Assembly: GCA_016711505.1 (NCBI GenBank)
Contig: JADJSV010000003.1
Coordinates: 186,001-250,000, forward strand
Reading direction: 5' to 3'
Source: Bacteroidota bacterium
GTDB taxonomy: Bacteria > Bacteroidota > Bacteroidia > AKYH767-A > 2013-40CM-41-45
DNA: 64,000 nucleotides
Positions 8,526 to 16,383 of the stretch are shown here, in pieces. The notes beneath the pieces are model-generated. The model was not told the DNA's origin, did not search any database, and saw only the letters and a program-made list of their open reading frames with translations. Within the stretch, counting starts at the first letter, position 1; every line of letters begins with the position of its first letter. Made by a program: the position numbers and the translations under genes.

Positions 8526-10528
8526 GCATCAATCTTCGCATACTTCGCATTTTTCTCTATAAATTCTCTGCGTGGTGGAACATCATCGCCCATCAACATT
8601 GAGAATACGCGATCAGCTTCAACAACACTGTCAATTGTAACCTGACGCAGAGTGCGAGTTTCCGGATTCATAGTTGTTTCCCAAAGTTGCTCTGCATTCA
8701 TCTCTCCAAGACCCTTGTATCGTTGAGTGTTTACATTCTCTTCTTTACCATCACCGGCTAAAATTTTTATAGCCGCAAGTCGTTGCTCGTCAGTCCATGC
8801 GTAAGTTTGCTCTTTTCCTTTTTTCACTAAGTAAAGTGGAGGAGTAGCAATGTATAAATATCCATGTTCTACCAATTCACGCATGTGACGGAAGAAGAAT
8901 GTTAAGATCAATGTTGTAATGTGAGATCCATCAACGTCGGCATCGGTCATGATCACAACTTTGTGGTAACGCAGTTTATCCATGTTCAGCGGACGGCCTT
9001 CTTTACTGTCGTCACGGAATACTCCGAGTGCAGTAAAAATATTCCGGATCTCTTCGTTTTCATAGATACGGTATTCCATCGCTTTTTCAACGTTCAGAAT
9101 TTTACCTCTCAAAGGTAAAATAGCCTGATATGCACGGTTACGACCTTGCTTTGCAGTACCGCCGGCAGAATCTCCCTCGACTAAGTACAATTCACAAATA
9201 GATGGATCACTATCACTGCAATCTGAAAGTTTTCCCGGTAATCCTGTTCCCTGAAGTACATTTTTACGCTGAACCATTTCACGCGCCTTGCGGGCAGCAT
9301 GACGTGCAGTAGCAGCGAGTATAACTTTGTCGACAATCGTTCTTGCTTCACGCGGATGTTCTTCAAGATATGCACTTAACATATCACTCACAGCCTGATC
9401 AACAGCGCCCATCACTTCGTTATTACCAAGTTTTGTCTTTGTCTGTCCTTCAAATTGCGGCTCCTGAACTTTTACAGAAACAATTGCAGTAAGTCCTTCA
9501 CGGAAGTCATCACCATTGATCTCAAATTTCAGTTTGTCAAAATATCCTGATTTATCTGCATACGATTTCAAAGTACGCGTCAACGCTCTTCTGAAACCGG
9601 AAAGATGTGTTCCACCTTCATGCGTATTGATGTTGTTCACATACGAATAAATATTCTCTGTGAATGTAGTATTGTACTGCATGGCAACTTCAACAGGAAT
9701 TCCTGCACGTTCACCTTCCATATAGATTGGCTCCGGTGTCAGTTTCTCTCTGTTCTCATCGAGGTATTCTACGAATTCACGTAGTCCACCTAAACTCAGA
9801 TAAGAATCTTTCGCATGATTTCCATCGGCATCAGGAGTACGAAGATCTTCGATCCTTAATGTGATACCTTTATTTAAAAATGACAATTCACGCAAACGTG
9901 TTGCAAGAATATCATAATGATAATCTGTTGTATTGAAAATTGTGGAATCCGGAGTGAATGTTTGTGTTGTACCTGTACGATTTGTTTCGCCAACAACCTT
10001 AACATCATAAAGCGGTTTACCGCAAGAATATTCCTGAACGAAAATTTTTCCTTCGCGATGAACTTCTGTTTTTAAATGTGATGAAAGAGCATTTACACAT
10101 GATACACCCACACCATGCAATCCACCGGAAACTTTATAAGAGTCCTTATCAAATTTACCCCCGGCGTGTAGAACAGTCATAACGACCTCCAGAGCGCTTT
10201 TTTTCTCTTTCGCATGATAATCGGTCGGAATTCCCCGTCCATCGTCTGTAACACGAATTATGTTACCCGGAAGGATAGACACATCAATGTTCTTGCAATA
10301 ACCCGCAAGAGCCTCATCGATAGAGTTATCTACCACTTCATAAACCAAATGATGCAGTCCTTTCATTCCGGTATCCCCAATGTACATTGAAGGACGCTTC
10401 CGGACTGCTTCAAGTCCTTCCAATACCTGGATGGAATCTGCCGAATAACTTTGGTTGTTTTTTTTCACTTCTTTGCCGTCACCGACGCCGTCGGTTGGTT
10501 TCACTTGGTCGTTTATCAATTCACCCAT
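8522..10528 (-). CDS. gyrB: DNA gyrase subunit B
   Basis: A 668-aa ATPase subunit of type II topoisomerase that introduces negative supercoils together with GyrA. It shows the GHKL ATP-binding motifs EVVDNSIDEA (about 64-73), DDGRGIP (95-101) and GGLHGVG (135-141), the transducer domain, then the TOPRIM motifs EGDSAGG (451-457) and DADVDGSH (529-536), and ends with the QRYKGLGEMN motif. Length fits a Bacteroidota GyrB without the enterobacterial insert. A short charged N-terminal extension (about 25 residues) precedes the conserved start; the first ATG at 10528 is used. Monocistronic by context, convergent with the M20 gene. Confidence 0.97.
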   Translation of the reverse strand: MGELINDQVKPTDGVGDGKEVKKNNQSYSADSIQVLEGLEAVRKRPSMYIGDTGMKGLHHLVYEVVDNSIDEALAGYCKNIDVSILPGNIIRVTDDGRGIPTDYHAKEKKSALEVVMTVLHAGGKFDKDSYKVSGGLHGVGVSCVNALSSHLKTEVHREGKIFVQEYSCGKPLYDVKVVGETNRTGTTQTFTPDSTIFNTTDYHYDILATRLRELSFLNKGITLRIEDLRTPDADGNHAKDSYLSLGGLREFVEYLDENREKLTPEPIYMEGERAGIPVEVAMQYNTTFTENIYSYVNNINTHEGGTHLSGFRRALTRTLKSYADKSGYFDKLKFEINGDDFREGLTAIVSVKVQEPQFEGQTKTKLGNNEVMGAVDQAVSDMLSAYLEEHPREARTIVDKVILAATARHAARKAREMVQRKNVLQGTGLPGKLSDCSDSDPSICELYLVEGDSAGGTAKQGRNRAYQAILPLRGKILNVEKAMEYRIYENEEIRNIFTALGVFRDDSKEGRPLNMDKLRYHKVVIMTDADVDGSHITTLILTFFFRHMRELVEHGYLYIATPPLYLVKKGKEQTYAWTDEQRLAAIKILAGDGKEENVNTQRYKGLGEMNAEQLWETTMNPETRTLRQVTIDSVVEADRVFSMLMGDDVPPRREFIEKNAKYAKIDA

Positions 10529-10726
10529 TTTTAGTACTCTTTTCCCCCCTTAAAATCCCCCGGATAATTTTGAAAAATAATGGAACTTTTTAGGCTAAAA
10601 CTCAATGTTTTTGCGCCTTTTCCATGGATTGTAAATCTACAAAAATCACCTCAATTTAACAAGAGAAATTGCTACTTTTTTGAGGATATTTTACTGCTTT
10701 TTTCAGAGGGAAATGTTGATAAAATG

Positions 10727-10762
10727 AAGGTCAAAGGTCAAGGGTCAAAGGTCAATATAAGC
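10727..10762 (+). repeat. Heptamer tract (AAGGTCA)n
   Basis: Near-tandem copies of AAGGTCA/AGGGTCA followed by weaker relatives. The same heptamer recurs at 15808-15852 (complementary strand) and 56593-56623. Confidence 0.7.
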
Positions 10763-10950
10763 AAGGCAAAAGTCAAAAAATCAGAACCATAGAGTGCAGC
10801 TTAATAAAGTGCTATTAATTGGATGTTGTATGTTACTTGCAAAAATTGTTTAATGTTTAAAGTTGGAGTGTTACTTCAACTAAAAATTTGCACCTGATCA
10901 AAAAGTGGAAATTTAGAATTGAATGATCGTCGCTAATCTATTTCGACAAC

Positions 10951-11025
10951 TGACCCTGAAAGGGTCACACATTTGTAGAAAAAAAACAAATCCAACGAAC
11001 CCCGACCTCGAAGAGGTCGCACATG
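10951..11025 (+). repeat. Two short hairpin repeats of the CACA...GTAGAAAA family
   Basis: First unit: TGACCCT-GAA-AGGGTCA (10951-10967), then CACATTTGTAGAAAAAAA. Second unit: GACCTC-GAA-GAGGTC (11004-11018), then GCACAT. The stems differ in sequence yet stay fully paired, and the tail resembles that of the tandem units at 56668-56850. Confidence 0.75.
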
Positions 11026-11097
11026 ATTACGTAATGCACTGTCAAATTATAATTTTATCAGCAAGAACACATTTAAAATGAATGAATTATTTTCAAT

Positions 11098-12894
11098 TTA
11101 ATATTCAATCTCCAGATCAAACGACTTCTTCAATTCATTCATCGCCGGATTTATCTCTGCTAATCTTTTGAATTTTTCTGATGGAGTGTAAGCGGGGCCA
11201 TCAGATGTTTCATTTACATTTACTATGACCGTCAGACTGATCTTATAATTTGAAAGCTCTTTTCGCAGGTAAATAAGTAATTCAAGTTTTTCTTCGTTCA
11301 GATCTTTTTCTGCTGCAGCACTATCAACGATAAAATTCAATTCAAAGTTTTTTCCTACGGTCGGATTTCTTTTTTTCATTGCTGCAGACAAAGTCATACG
11401 ACCATGTTTTTCCAGTTTCTCTGAATAAATTCTCCACAATCCTTCAAGCATCGGTTGATCGAAAGGTGCTGATAGATCCGGTAATACTTCTTCGGTATTT
11501 ACAACGGCTTTCTTTTCTACAACACGATCTTCTTTAATAGAAATTGATTTTTTGTAGGATGGAGCAGAAGGACGAGATGGAGTTGAGACAGGATTCTCGG
11601 CTTTTTTTGTTTCTGCAACAATCGGTTTTGCTACCGGTTCAGAAATTACAGCAGGATTGATTTGAGGAGTAACTACTGCAGCAGCTGCAACGGGTACTGA
11701 GACAGGACTTGAAACGGGTTGTGTAACAGCAGGCGATGCAGCAACACTGTTTATCGCTAACTCAATTTTTTTTTTAGCACCCTCTGCAGGTGCTGAAATG
11801 ATTTGTTGACTAGTACACATTTTCATCAGTGTGAGTTCAATGTGTAGCCGTTGATTTTTTGCTGAGCGATATTGATAATCTGCTTTACTTGCAAGATCAA
11901 GTTGATAAAGTAACCAGTTTGCAGTACATGAAATGGCCTGAACCCGGTATTTCTCTTTGACAGAAGGACTCACTTCAAGAAGTGAAAGTGTGATCTCATC
12001 TTTACATACCAAAAGATCACGGAAATGTGATGCAAGCCCGGTTATAAAATTGTGCGCATCGAATCCATGATTCAGGATCTCATTAAATGCCATCAGGACT
12101 TCCGGAATTTTTCCTGTAAGTAAATCGTCTGTTATCCGGAAATAATAATCGTAATCAAGAATATTGAGATTCTGAATAACATCTTTGTAGGTAAGGTTAT
12201 TTCCCGCAAAAGAAACCAGCTGATCAAAAATACTCAATGAATCCCGCAAAGCGCCTTCTGCTTTTTGTGCAATGATGTGAAGTGCATCAATCTCAGCAGT
12301 GACACCTTCGCTTTGAGCTACGTGTTGAAGATGACTTACAATATTTTCTACTGAGATTCTGCTGAAATCAAAGATCTGACAACGCGACAAGATCGTAGGT
12401 ATGATCTTATGTTTTTCCGTTGTTGCAAGAATGAAAATTGCATATGATGGCGGCTCTTCGAGTGTTTTCAAAAATGCATTGAAGGCTTGAACAGAAAGCA
12501 TGTGAACCTCATCGATGATATACACTTTGTATTTCCCCATCTGCGGTGCATACCGAACCTGATCGACCAAAGCCCTGATATCATCTACTGAGTTATTACT
12601 CGCAGCATCTAATTCATAAATATTCAGTGATTGTCCTTCATTGAAAGCTACACACATCTCGCATGTATTACACGCTTCAACTTCAGGAGTAACATTTACA
12701 CAATTGATCGTTTTAGCAAGGATCCTTGCAGTAGTTGTCTTACCAACACCACGTGGTCCGGTAAACAAAAAAGCCTGTGCAAGGTGATTGTTTCGAATTG
12801 CATTCTTTAGCGTATTGGTAATGTTCGGTTGCCCGACAACAGTGCTGAATGTGATCGGACGATATTTTCTTGCACTGACAACAAATTTTTCCAT
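11098..12894 (-). CDS. dnaX: DNA polymerase III subunit tau (and probably gamma)
   Basis: A 598-aa clamp-loader ATPase that loads the sliding clamp and couples the replisome. It carries the AAA+ Walker A GPRGVGKTT (46-54), a zinc finger with C65, C75, C78 and C81, Walker B IIDEVHML (about 126-133), sensor ATTEKHK and SRC (about 170). The clamp-loader domain III ends around residue 365, followed by an Ala/Pro/Val-rich linker (about 380-460) and a tau-specific C-terminal domain. A run of ten A encoding K374-K376 sits at the domain III/linker boundary; slippage by one base either way gives a stop within three codons, so a gamma-like product of about 377-379 aa is likely. ATG start at 12894. Confidence 0.96.
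   Translation of the reverse strand: MEKFVVSARKYRPITFSTVVGQPNITNTLKNAIRNNHLAQAFLFTGPRGVGKTTTARILAKTINCVNVTPEVEACNTCEMCVAFNEGQSLNIYELDAASNNSVDDIRALVDQVRYAPQMGKYKVYIIDEVHMLSVQAFNAFLKTLEEPPSYAIFILATTEKHKIIPTILSRCQIFDFSRISVENIVSHLQHVAQSEGVTAEIDALHIIAQKAEGALRDSLSIFDQLVSFAGNNLTYKDVIQNLNILDYDYYFRITDDLLTGKIPEVLMAFNEILNHGFDAHNFITGLASHFRDLLVCKDEITLSLLEVSPSVKEKYRVQAISCTANWLLYQLDLASKADYQYRSAKNQRLHIELTLMKMCTSQQIISAPAEGAKKKIELAINSVAASPAVTQPVSSPVSVPVAAAAVVTPQINPAVISEPVAKPIVAETKKAENPVSTPSRPSAPSYKKSISIKEDRVVEKKAVVNTEEVLPDLSAPFDQPMLEGLWRIYSEKLEKHGRMTLSAAMKKRNPTVGKNFELNFIVDSAAAEKDLNEEKLELLIYLRKELSNYKISLTVIVNVNETSDGPAYTPSEKFKRLAEINPAMNELKKSFDLEIEY
11766..11775 (-). promoter_or_regulatory. Candidate slippage site (A10) in dnaX for gamma production
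   Basis: On the coding strand GCT is followed by ten A and then TTGAGTTAG. In frame this reads Ala-Lys-Lys-Lys-Ile-Glu. One extra A gives AAT TGA (stop); one A fewer gives TTG AGT TAG (stop). Transcriptional slippage or ribosomal shifting on such runs makes gamma in Thermus, and programmed shifting does so in E. coli. Here it is inferred from position and sequence only. Confidence 0.6.
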
Positions 12895-12943
12895 TGGGTA
12901 AACGCTCGTTTTATGAGGGATGCTAAGATAGTGAAATCTGTGA

Positions 12944-13095
12944 TTTGTTTTTCGTTTTTCGTCTTTTGTCTTTCGTTTTATATGTTCAATAAAGTGAAAT
13001 ACTTCAGGTTAAAACCACATCCGAAATAATTTGAATGCACCGCCTTCATTTGCGTATCCAAAAGACGAAAAACGAAAGACAAAAAACAAAAGACC
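12944..13095. repeat. Self-similar AAAGACG/AAAAACG tracts in inverted orientation
   Basis: A TTTTTCGTCTTTTGTCTTTCG tract at 12944-12979 is matched, imperfectly, by a complementary tract at 13060-13095 (AAAAGACGAAAAACGAAAG and onward). They could fold into a long imperfect hairpin in the 333-bp gap between dnaX and the HU gene, which otherwise holds only the HU promoter candidate. Confidence 0.65.
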
Positions 13096-13146
13096 AACTA
13101 GTTTTCAACAATACCCACTTTTTATTAACATTTATGCCTCAAAATA

Positions 13147-13177
13147 TTGTAGAAACCTCCTGTGCGACATACTTTTA
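13147..13177 (+). promoter_or_regulatory. Candidate promoter of the HU gene
   Basis: TTG at 13147-13149, 20-bp spacer, TACTTTTA at 13170-13177, which is one mismatch from the Bacteroidota -7 consensus TAnnTTTG. It lies about 50 bp before the HU ATG. Confidence 0.4.
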
Positions 13178-13227
13178 ACTCATCAATCACTAATTGAATA
13201 ATTAATCACTAAAAAAACTAGCGTAAA

Positions 13228-13500
13228 ATGAACAAAGCTGAATTGGTGGATGCCATGGCATCTGAAGCAAAAATTACCAAAGCTGATGCATCTCGTGCTT
13301 TAGAAGCGTTTATGAATGTTACTTCTAAAACATTGAAAAAAGGAGAGCGCGTAGCTCTTATCGGCTTCGGAACTTTCACAGTTGCTAAACGTTCTGCCCG
13401 CAATGGTCGTAACCCACAAACTGGCAAGCCGATCAAGATCGCTGCTAAACGTGTGGCTAAATTCAAAGCCGGAGCTGAATTATCTGCAAAGGTGAAATAA
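13228..13500 (+). CDS. HU family DNA-binding protein
   Basis: A 90-aa nucleoid protein that bends DNA as a dimer. The order is standard: N-terminal helices (MNKAELVDAMASEAKITKAD), the RVALIGFGTFTVAKR strand region at about 42-56, then the DNA-binding arm with the NPQTGKPIKI motif at about 63-72, and the C-terminal KFKAGAEL helix. Length is exactly that of the family. The ATG at 13228 is preceded by an AT-rich leader with no Shine-Dalgarno, as usual in the phylum. A strong terminator follows 24 bp after the stop, so it is monocistronic. Confidence 0.96.
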   Translation: MNKAELVDAMASEAKITKADASRALEAFMNVTSKTLKKGERVALIGFGTFTVAKRSARNGRNPQTGKPIKIAAKRVAKFKAGAELSAKVK

Positions 13501-13523
13501 TGCTTTTTCAAAAAGATAAAAAG

Positions 13524-13550
13524 ACCCGCTACATGTGAGCGGGTTTTTTT
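13524..13550 (+). terminator. Rho-independent terminator of the HU gene
   Basis: ACCCGCT (13524-13530), 7-nt loop, AGCGGGT (13538-13544), then a run of seven T. Confidence 0.9.
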
Positions 13551-13675
13551 ATGTCTTTACATTTTTATGGGATTCATAATTCTAAGCACCTGCAACTTAA
13601 GAGTATTTGCATTTCTAGAATCGGTTATACTTTTATCAATTTTCTTCTTAAAAGTGAATTTTCGCCTTCTCTTAT

Positions 13676-14674
13676 TTATATAAAGTAAATACCTGATGAA
13701 AGTTGTGTAGTATTAATTTCTGTTGAATAAATAAATCTGTTATATATTACCAATCTTCCTGTAACATCATATAAAAATAAATTAATTTCTTTGGAAATAT
13801 CTACATTAACTGATAGTACATTCTGAAATGGAGATGGATATATTTCTGCAATAATATTTCTTCCGTAATCCTCTATGCCAATCAAACAACCAGGGATATT
13901 TTTAGGAAGATATTCTGCAGGATAGAGTTTTACATTATCAAGTACAAGTTCGGTGCAATTGTAACACATATGTCCCCAGTTGGTGAATTTAATTGTATGT
14001 GATGGAGCACTGGCTATAAATTCAATCAGATAAACTGTACCTGTATCGGCACCAAAGGTGGGCGTACAGTTTAGATAGTGTTTTCCATATCCGACATCAA
14101 CAGCAAAAATTCCAGGATCAGTAAATTGACCAATATCAATTTCTCCGCCTGCCCAGAATTCAAGAATATATCTATTGCCGGGAATTATTCCATAAACTGT
14201 TTGTTCAAGAGAAACGCCTGTATCATTTCCATATAAGGCTTCACTGTATGGATAGCCGGATGAAATTCCAGTGTATTCGCAGGAAAGCGAATTCAGGCAA
14301 GTAGTGTCCCATTGAGTAGATGAACACACATATGCCCACATGTTACCGAAGTATGCCGCAAAATTACCGTCACTAATTGTTGCCTCATTACTGTCAACGA
14401 TCGAACTGTAAGTTAAAGTTCCACCACCAGTGCAGGTCCAGTTGCTAACAGAACAATTAGAATTTACAGACGCATTACAGAAACTTTGAAAGCTTCCCGG
14501 TGAGCATGTTGTATTTTCAAAACTACCGTTCTGAATAAGATTTATTGTACCTGCTTCAATTGATGTGTTCTGTCGATAACACTTTACACATAGCTGTTGT
14601 GCTAAAGAATTGTTGGTAATAAACAGGAATATAATTATGGTCAACAGGCGCACAGAGAAGGAATATGAATTCAT
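13676..14674 (-). CDS. Secreted T9SS type-A sorting-domain protein with premature stop
   Basis: A 332-aa protein with a signal peptide (MNSYSFSVRLLTIIIFLFIT...AQQ), a cysteine-rich N-terminal region (Cys at LCVKCYR and others), and a carbohydrate-binding-like or DUF642-like middle (LIQNGSFEN near residue 46; NRYILEFWAGG near 182; LVLDNVKLYP near 244). The C-terminal sorting domain starts IYPSPFQNVLSV and reaches GIYFI, where a TAA at 13678-13676 stops it. The same frame then continues IREGENSLLRRKLIKV to a second TAA at 13627-13625, exactly the missing end of a sorting domain. A single A-to-T change at a Lys codon (AAA to TAA) explains this. If real, secretion or surface attachment would be impaired. 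Confidence 0.8.
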   Translation of the reverse strand: MNSYSFSVRLLTIIIFLFITNNSLAQQLCVKCYRQNTSIEAGTINLIQNGSFENTTCSPGSFQSFCNASVNSNCSVSNWTCTGGGTLTYSSIVDSNEATISDGNFAAYFGNMWAYVCSSTQWDTTCLNSLSCEYTGISSGYPYSEALYGNDTGVSLEQTVYGIIPGNRYILEFWAGGEIDIGQFTDPGIFAVDVGYGKHYLNCTPTFGADTGTVYLIEFIASAPSHTIKFTNWGHMCYNCTELVLDNVKLYPAEYLPKNIPGCLIGIEDYGRNIIAEIYPSPFQNVLSVNVDISKEINLFLYDVTGRLVIYNRFIYSTEINTTQLSSGIYFI

Positions 14675-14856
14675 TTATATTTTTTTTAAAGTTATATATC
14701 TTAAGAGTAAGTGAGAGAACAGGACAGGTTATGATTTTTACAAATTAATTATAGTTAGCTTTATAATATTACGGAATGATTATAAATAGTTGCCTGTACT
14801 TCAATCCCGGATCTTGGTAAATTTCGAATTTCAAAATGGAATATCGAAATAATTTA

Positions 14857-14864
14857 TAGTTTTG
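14857..14864 (+). promoter_or_regulatory. -7-type element immediately before paaG
   Basis: TAGTTTTG matches the Bacteroidota -7 consensus TAnnTTTG and ends 4 bp before the paaG ATG. No good TTG is found at the usual -33 distance. If it works, the transcript would be nearly leaderless. Confidence 0.3.
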
Positions 14865-14868
14865 TCTT

Positions 14869-15642
14869 ATGTTAATTAACTACACAATTGATGGCAGTGT
14901 TGCCCGCATCACTCTTAACCGTCCCGACAAATTTAATAGTTTCAACCGTGAAATGGCTCTTGAACTTCAAGGTGCACTGAAAAATGCACAGAAAGATGAG
15001 AACGTCCGTGCCATTTATATTACTGCTGAAGGAAAAGCGTTTTGTGCAGGACAAGATCTCACTGAAGCAATGGATCCTAGTGGACCGGGAATTGAAAAAA
15101 TTGTAGCAGAGCACTACAATCCAATTGTTATTCTTCTGCGCATGATTGAAAAGCCAATCATCTGTGCGGTGAATGGAGTAGCAGCAGGAGCAGGAGCAAA
15201 CATTGCTTTTGCATGTGATATTACGTATGCAGGAAAATCTGCAAGTTTCATTCAGGCATTCAGTAAAATTGGTTTAGTGCCTGATAGCGGCGGAACATAT
15301 ACTTTACCACGATTGATCGGTTTCCAGAAAGCAACCGCATTAATGATGCTTGGCGATAAAGTTCTTGCAGAAGATGCAGAGAAAATGGGAATGATCTTTA
15401 AAGCAGTTGATGATGCAGAATTGCAAACTGTCGCTTTTCAAACAGCAAAGACGCTTTCTGAAATGCCAACCAAAGGTTTAGGACTTACTAAACGCTTATT
15501 AAATAAATCATTCAGTAATACTTTCGAAAACCAATTGCAACAAGAACAAATCACCCAAGCCGAAGCCGGGCAAACTCATGATTACAATGAAGGAGTGAAA
15601 GCGTTTCTGGAAAAGCGGAAAGCGGTGTTTAAAGGTAAGTGA
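14869..15642 (+). CDS. paaG: 1,2-epoxyphenylacetyl-CoA isomerase (enoyl-CoA hydratase/isomerase family)
   Basis: A 257-aa crotonase-fold enzyme. PaaG isomerises the ring epoxide of phenylacetyl-CoA to the seven-membered oxepin-CoA and later shifts a double bond in beta-oxidation. The oxyanion-hole motifs AFCAGQDLTE (about 62-71) and NGVAAGAGANIAFACD (about 102-117) are present. The motif KIGLVPDSGGTYTLPR (about 134-149) has the Asp used by PaaG in place of the hydratase Glu, and the first hydratase Glu is absent, which supports PaaG over PaaF. It faces away from the paaABCD operon, with a hairpin repeat between them. ATG at 14869. Confidence 0.88.
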   Translation: MLINYTIDGSVARITLNRPDKFNSFNREMALELQGALKNAQKDENVRAIYITAEGKAFCAGQDLTEAMDPSGPGIEKIVAEHYNPIVILLRMIEKPIICAVNGVAAGAGANIAFACDITYAGKSASFIQAFSKIGLVPDSGGTYTLPRLIGFQKATALMMLGDKVLAEDAEKMGMIFKAVDDAELQTVAFQTAKTLSEMPTKGLGLTKRLLNKSFSNTFENQLQQEQITQAEAGQTHDYNEGVKAFLEKRKAVFKGK

Positions 15643-15664
15643 AAGAAATTTGGGTGAAAAATTT

Positions 15665-15760
15665 AACACTTAGATCACTAAAAATTTAGCACAAGAACAC
15701 ATTGATACATTGAATGATCCCACAGTGTTCTTGTGACAAATTTTTAGTGAACTTGTGTTT
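15665..15760. repeat. Inverted repeat, CACTAAA/ACAAGAACAC family, copy 1
   Basis: Left arm 15665-15700 (starts AACACTTAGATCACTAAAAA and ends GCACAAGAACAC) is largely complementary to the right arm 15725-15760 (GTGTTCTTGTGACAAATTTT and onward). A second copy is at 52295-52390. It sits in the convergent gap after paaG and paaD and may act as a bidirectional terminator. Confidence 0.8.
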
Positions 15761-15807
15761 AAAAAATAAAATGTAATACTGCTGAAACTTGTAAGTAGTA
15801 TCCAGAT

Positions 15808-15852
15808 ACCTTTGACCTTTGATTTTGACCTTTGACCTTTGACCTTTGACCT
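15808..15852 (-). repeat. Heptamer tract (GACCTTT)n
   Basis: About six units of TTTGACC/TTTGATT between paaG and paaD, the complementary strand of the AAAGGTC tracts at 10727 and 56593. Confidence 0.75.
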
Positions 15853-15878
15853 AAGCAGTTCCACCCAAATCCAACCAT

Positions 15879-16370
15879 TCAATGACACTTAAAATGATCA
15901 AACGGCTCCAGACAATCCTGGCATTTATAAAGTGCTTTACAAGCGGTTGATCCAAACTGACTGATCAGAACAGTATTCTCACTATTACATTGCGGACAAC
16001 GCACATGTTTGTTCAATAAAATATTTTTATCGGAAGAACTTTTTTCAGGAGGTGAAATGCCATACTTGCGAAGTTTTTCTTTCGCTTCGTCAGAGATCCA
16101 ATCGGTTGTCCATACAGGAGCGAAAACAGTTTTTACTTCAAAAGAATTGATTTCATTTTTTCTTAAAATGTCTGCAATGTCGTTCTCGATTGCTTTCATC
16201 GCAGGACAACCACTATATGTCGGAGTGATAAATACTTTTACTTTTCCATCTTCGATTTTTACTTCACGTAAAATTCCGAGATCTTCAATTGTGATCACAG
16301 GAATTTCAGGATCCGGAATACCTGCTATCAGATCGTAAATTTCTTTTTCGGAAAATTTTGTACTTAACAT
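15879..16370 (-). CDS. paaD: Phenylacetyl-CoA epoxidase maturation subunit PaaD
   Basis: A 163-aa protein with an N-terminal DUF59/MIP18-like domain (IAGIPDPEIPVITIEDLGIL at about 14-33, PTYSGCPAM at about 51-59) and a C-terminal zinc ribbon (CPQCNSEN at about 119, CQDCLEPF at about 149). Proteins of this type help assemble the iron centre or Fe-S cofactor of the PaaABCE epoxidase. It is the last gene of the paaABCD operon, 13 bp after paaC. Where paaE (the reductase) might follow, there are only repeats and the convergent paaG gene. Confidence 0.9.
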   Translation of the reverse strand: MLSTKFSEKEIYDLIAGIPDPEIPVITIEDLGILREVKIEDGKVKVFITPTYSGCPAMKAIENDIADILRKNEINSFEVKTVFAPVWTTDWISDEAKEKLRKYGISPPEKSSSDKNILLNKHVRCPQCNSENTVLISQFGSTACKALYKCQDCLEPFDHFKCH

Positions 16371-16383
16371 TTTTGTTTCCTGA

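Larger units (their letters stand above)
10529..11097. other. 569-bp non-coding gap between gyrB and dnaX
   Basis: I see no credible gene. It contains the 5' flank of gyrB (a weak TTG-N20-TAGATTTA promoter-like pair reads toward gyrB near 10635-10665), a heptamer tract based on AAAGGTC near 10727-10762, and two hairpin repeats at 10951-11018. The rest is AT-rich without recognisable structure. Confidence 0.6.

Noticed and set aside
10580..10792. Plus-strand frame in the gyrB-dnaX gap
   Set aside because: Runs through the heptamer tract, lacks family features and overlaps the gyrB promoter region.
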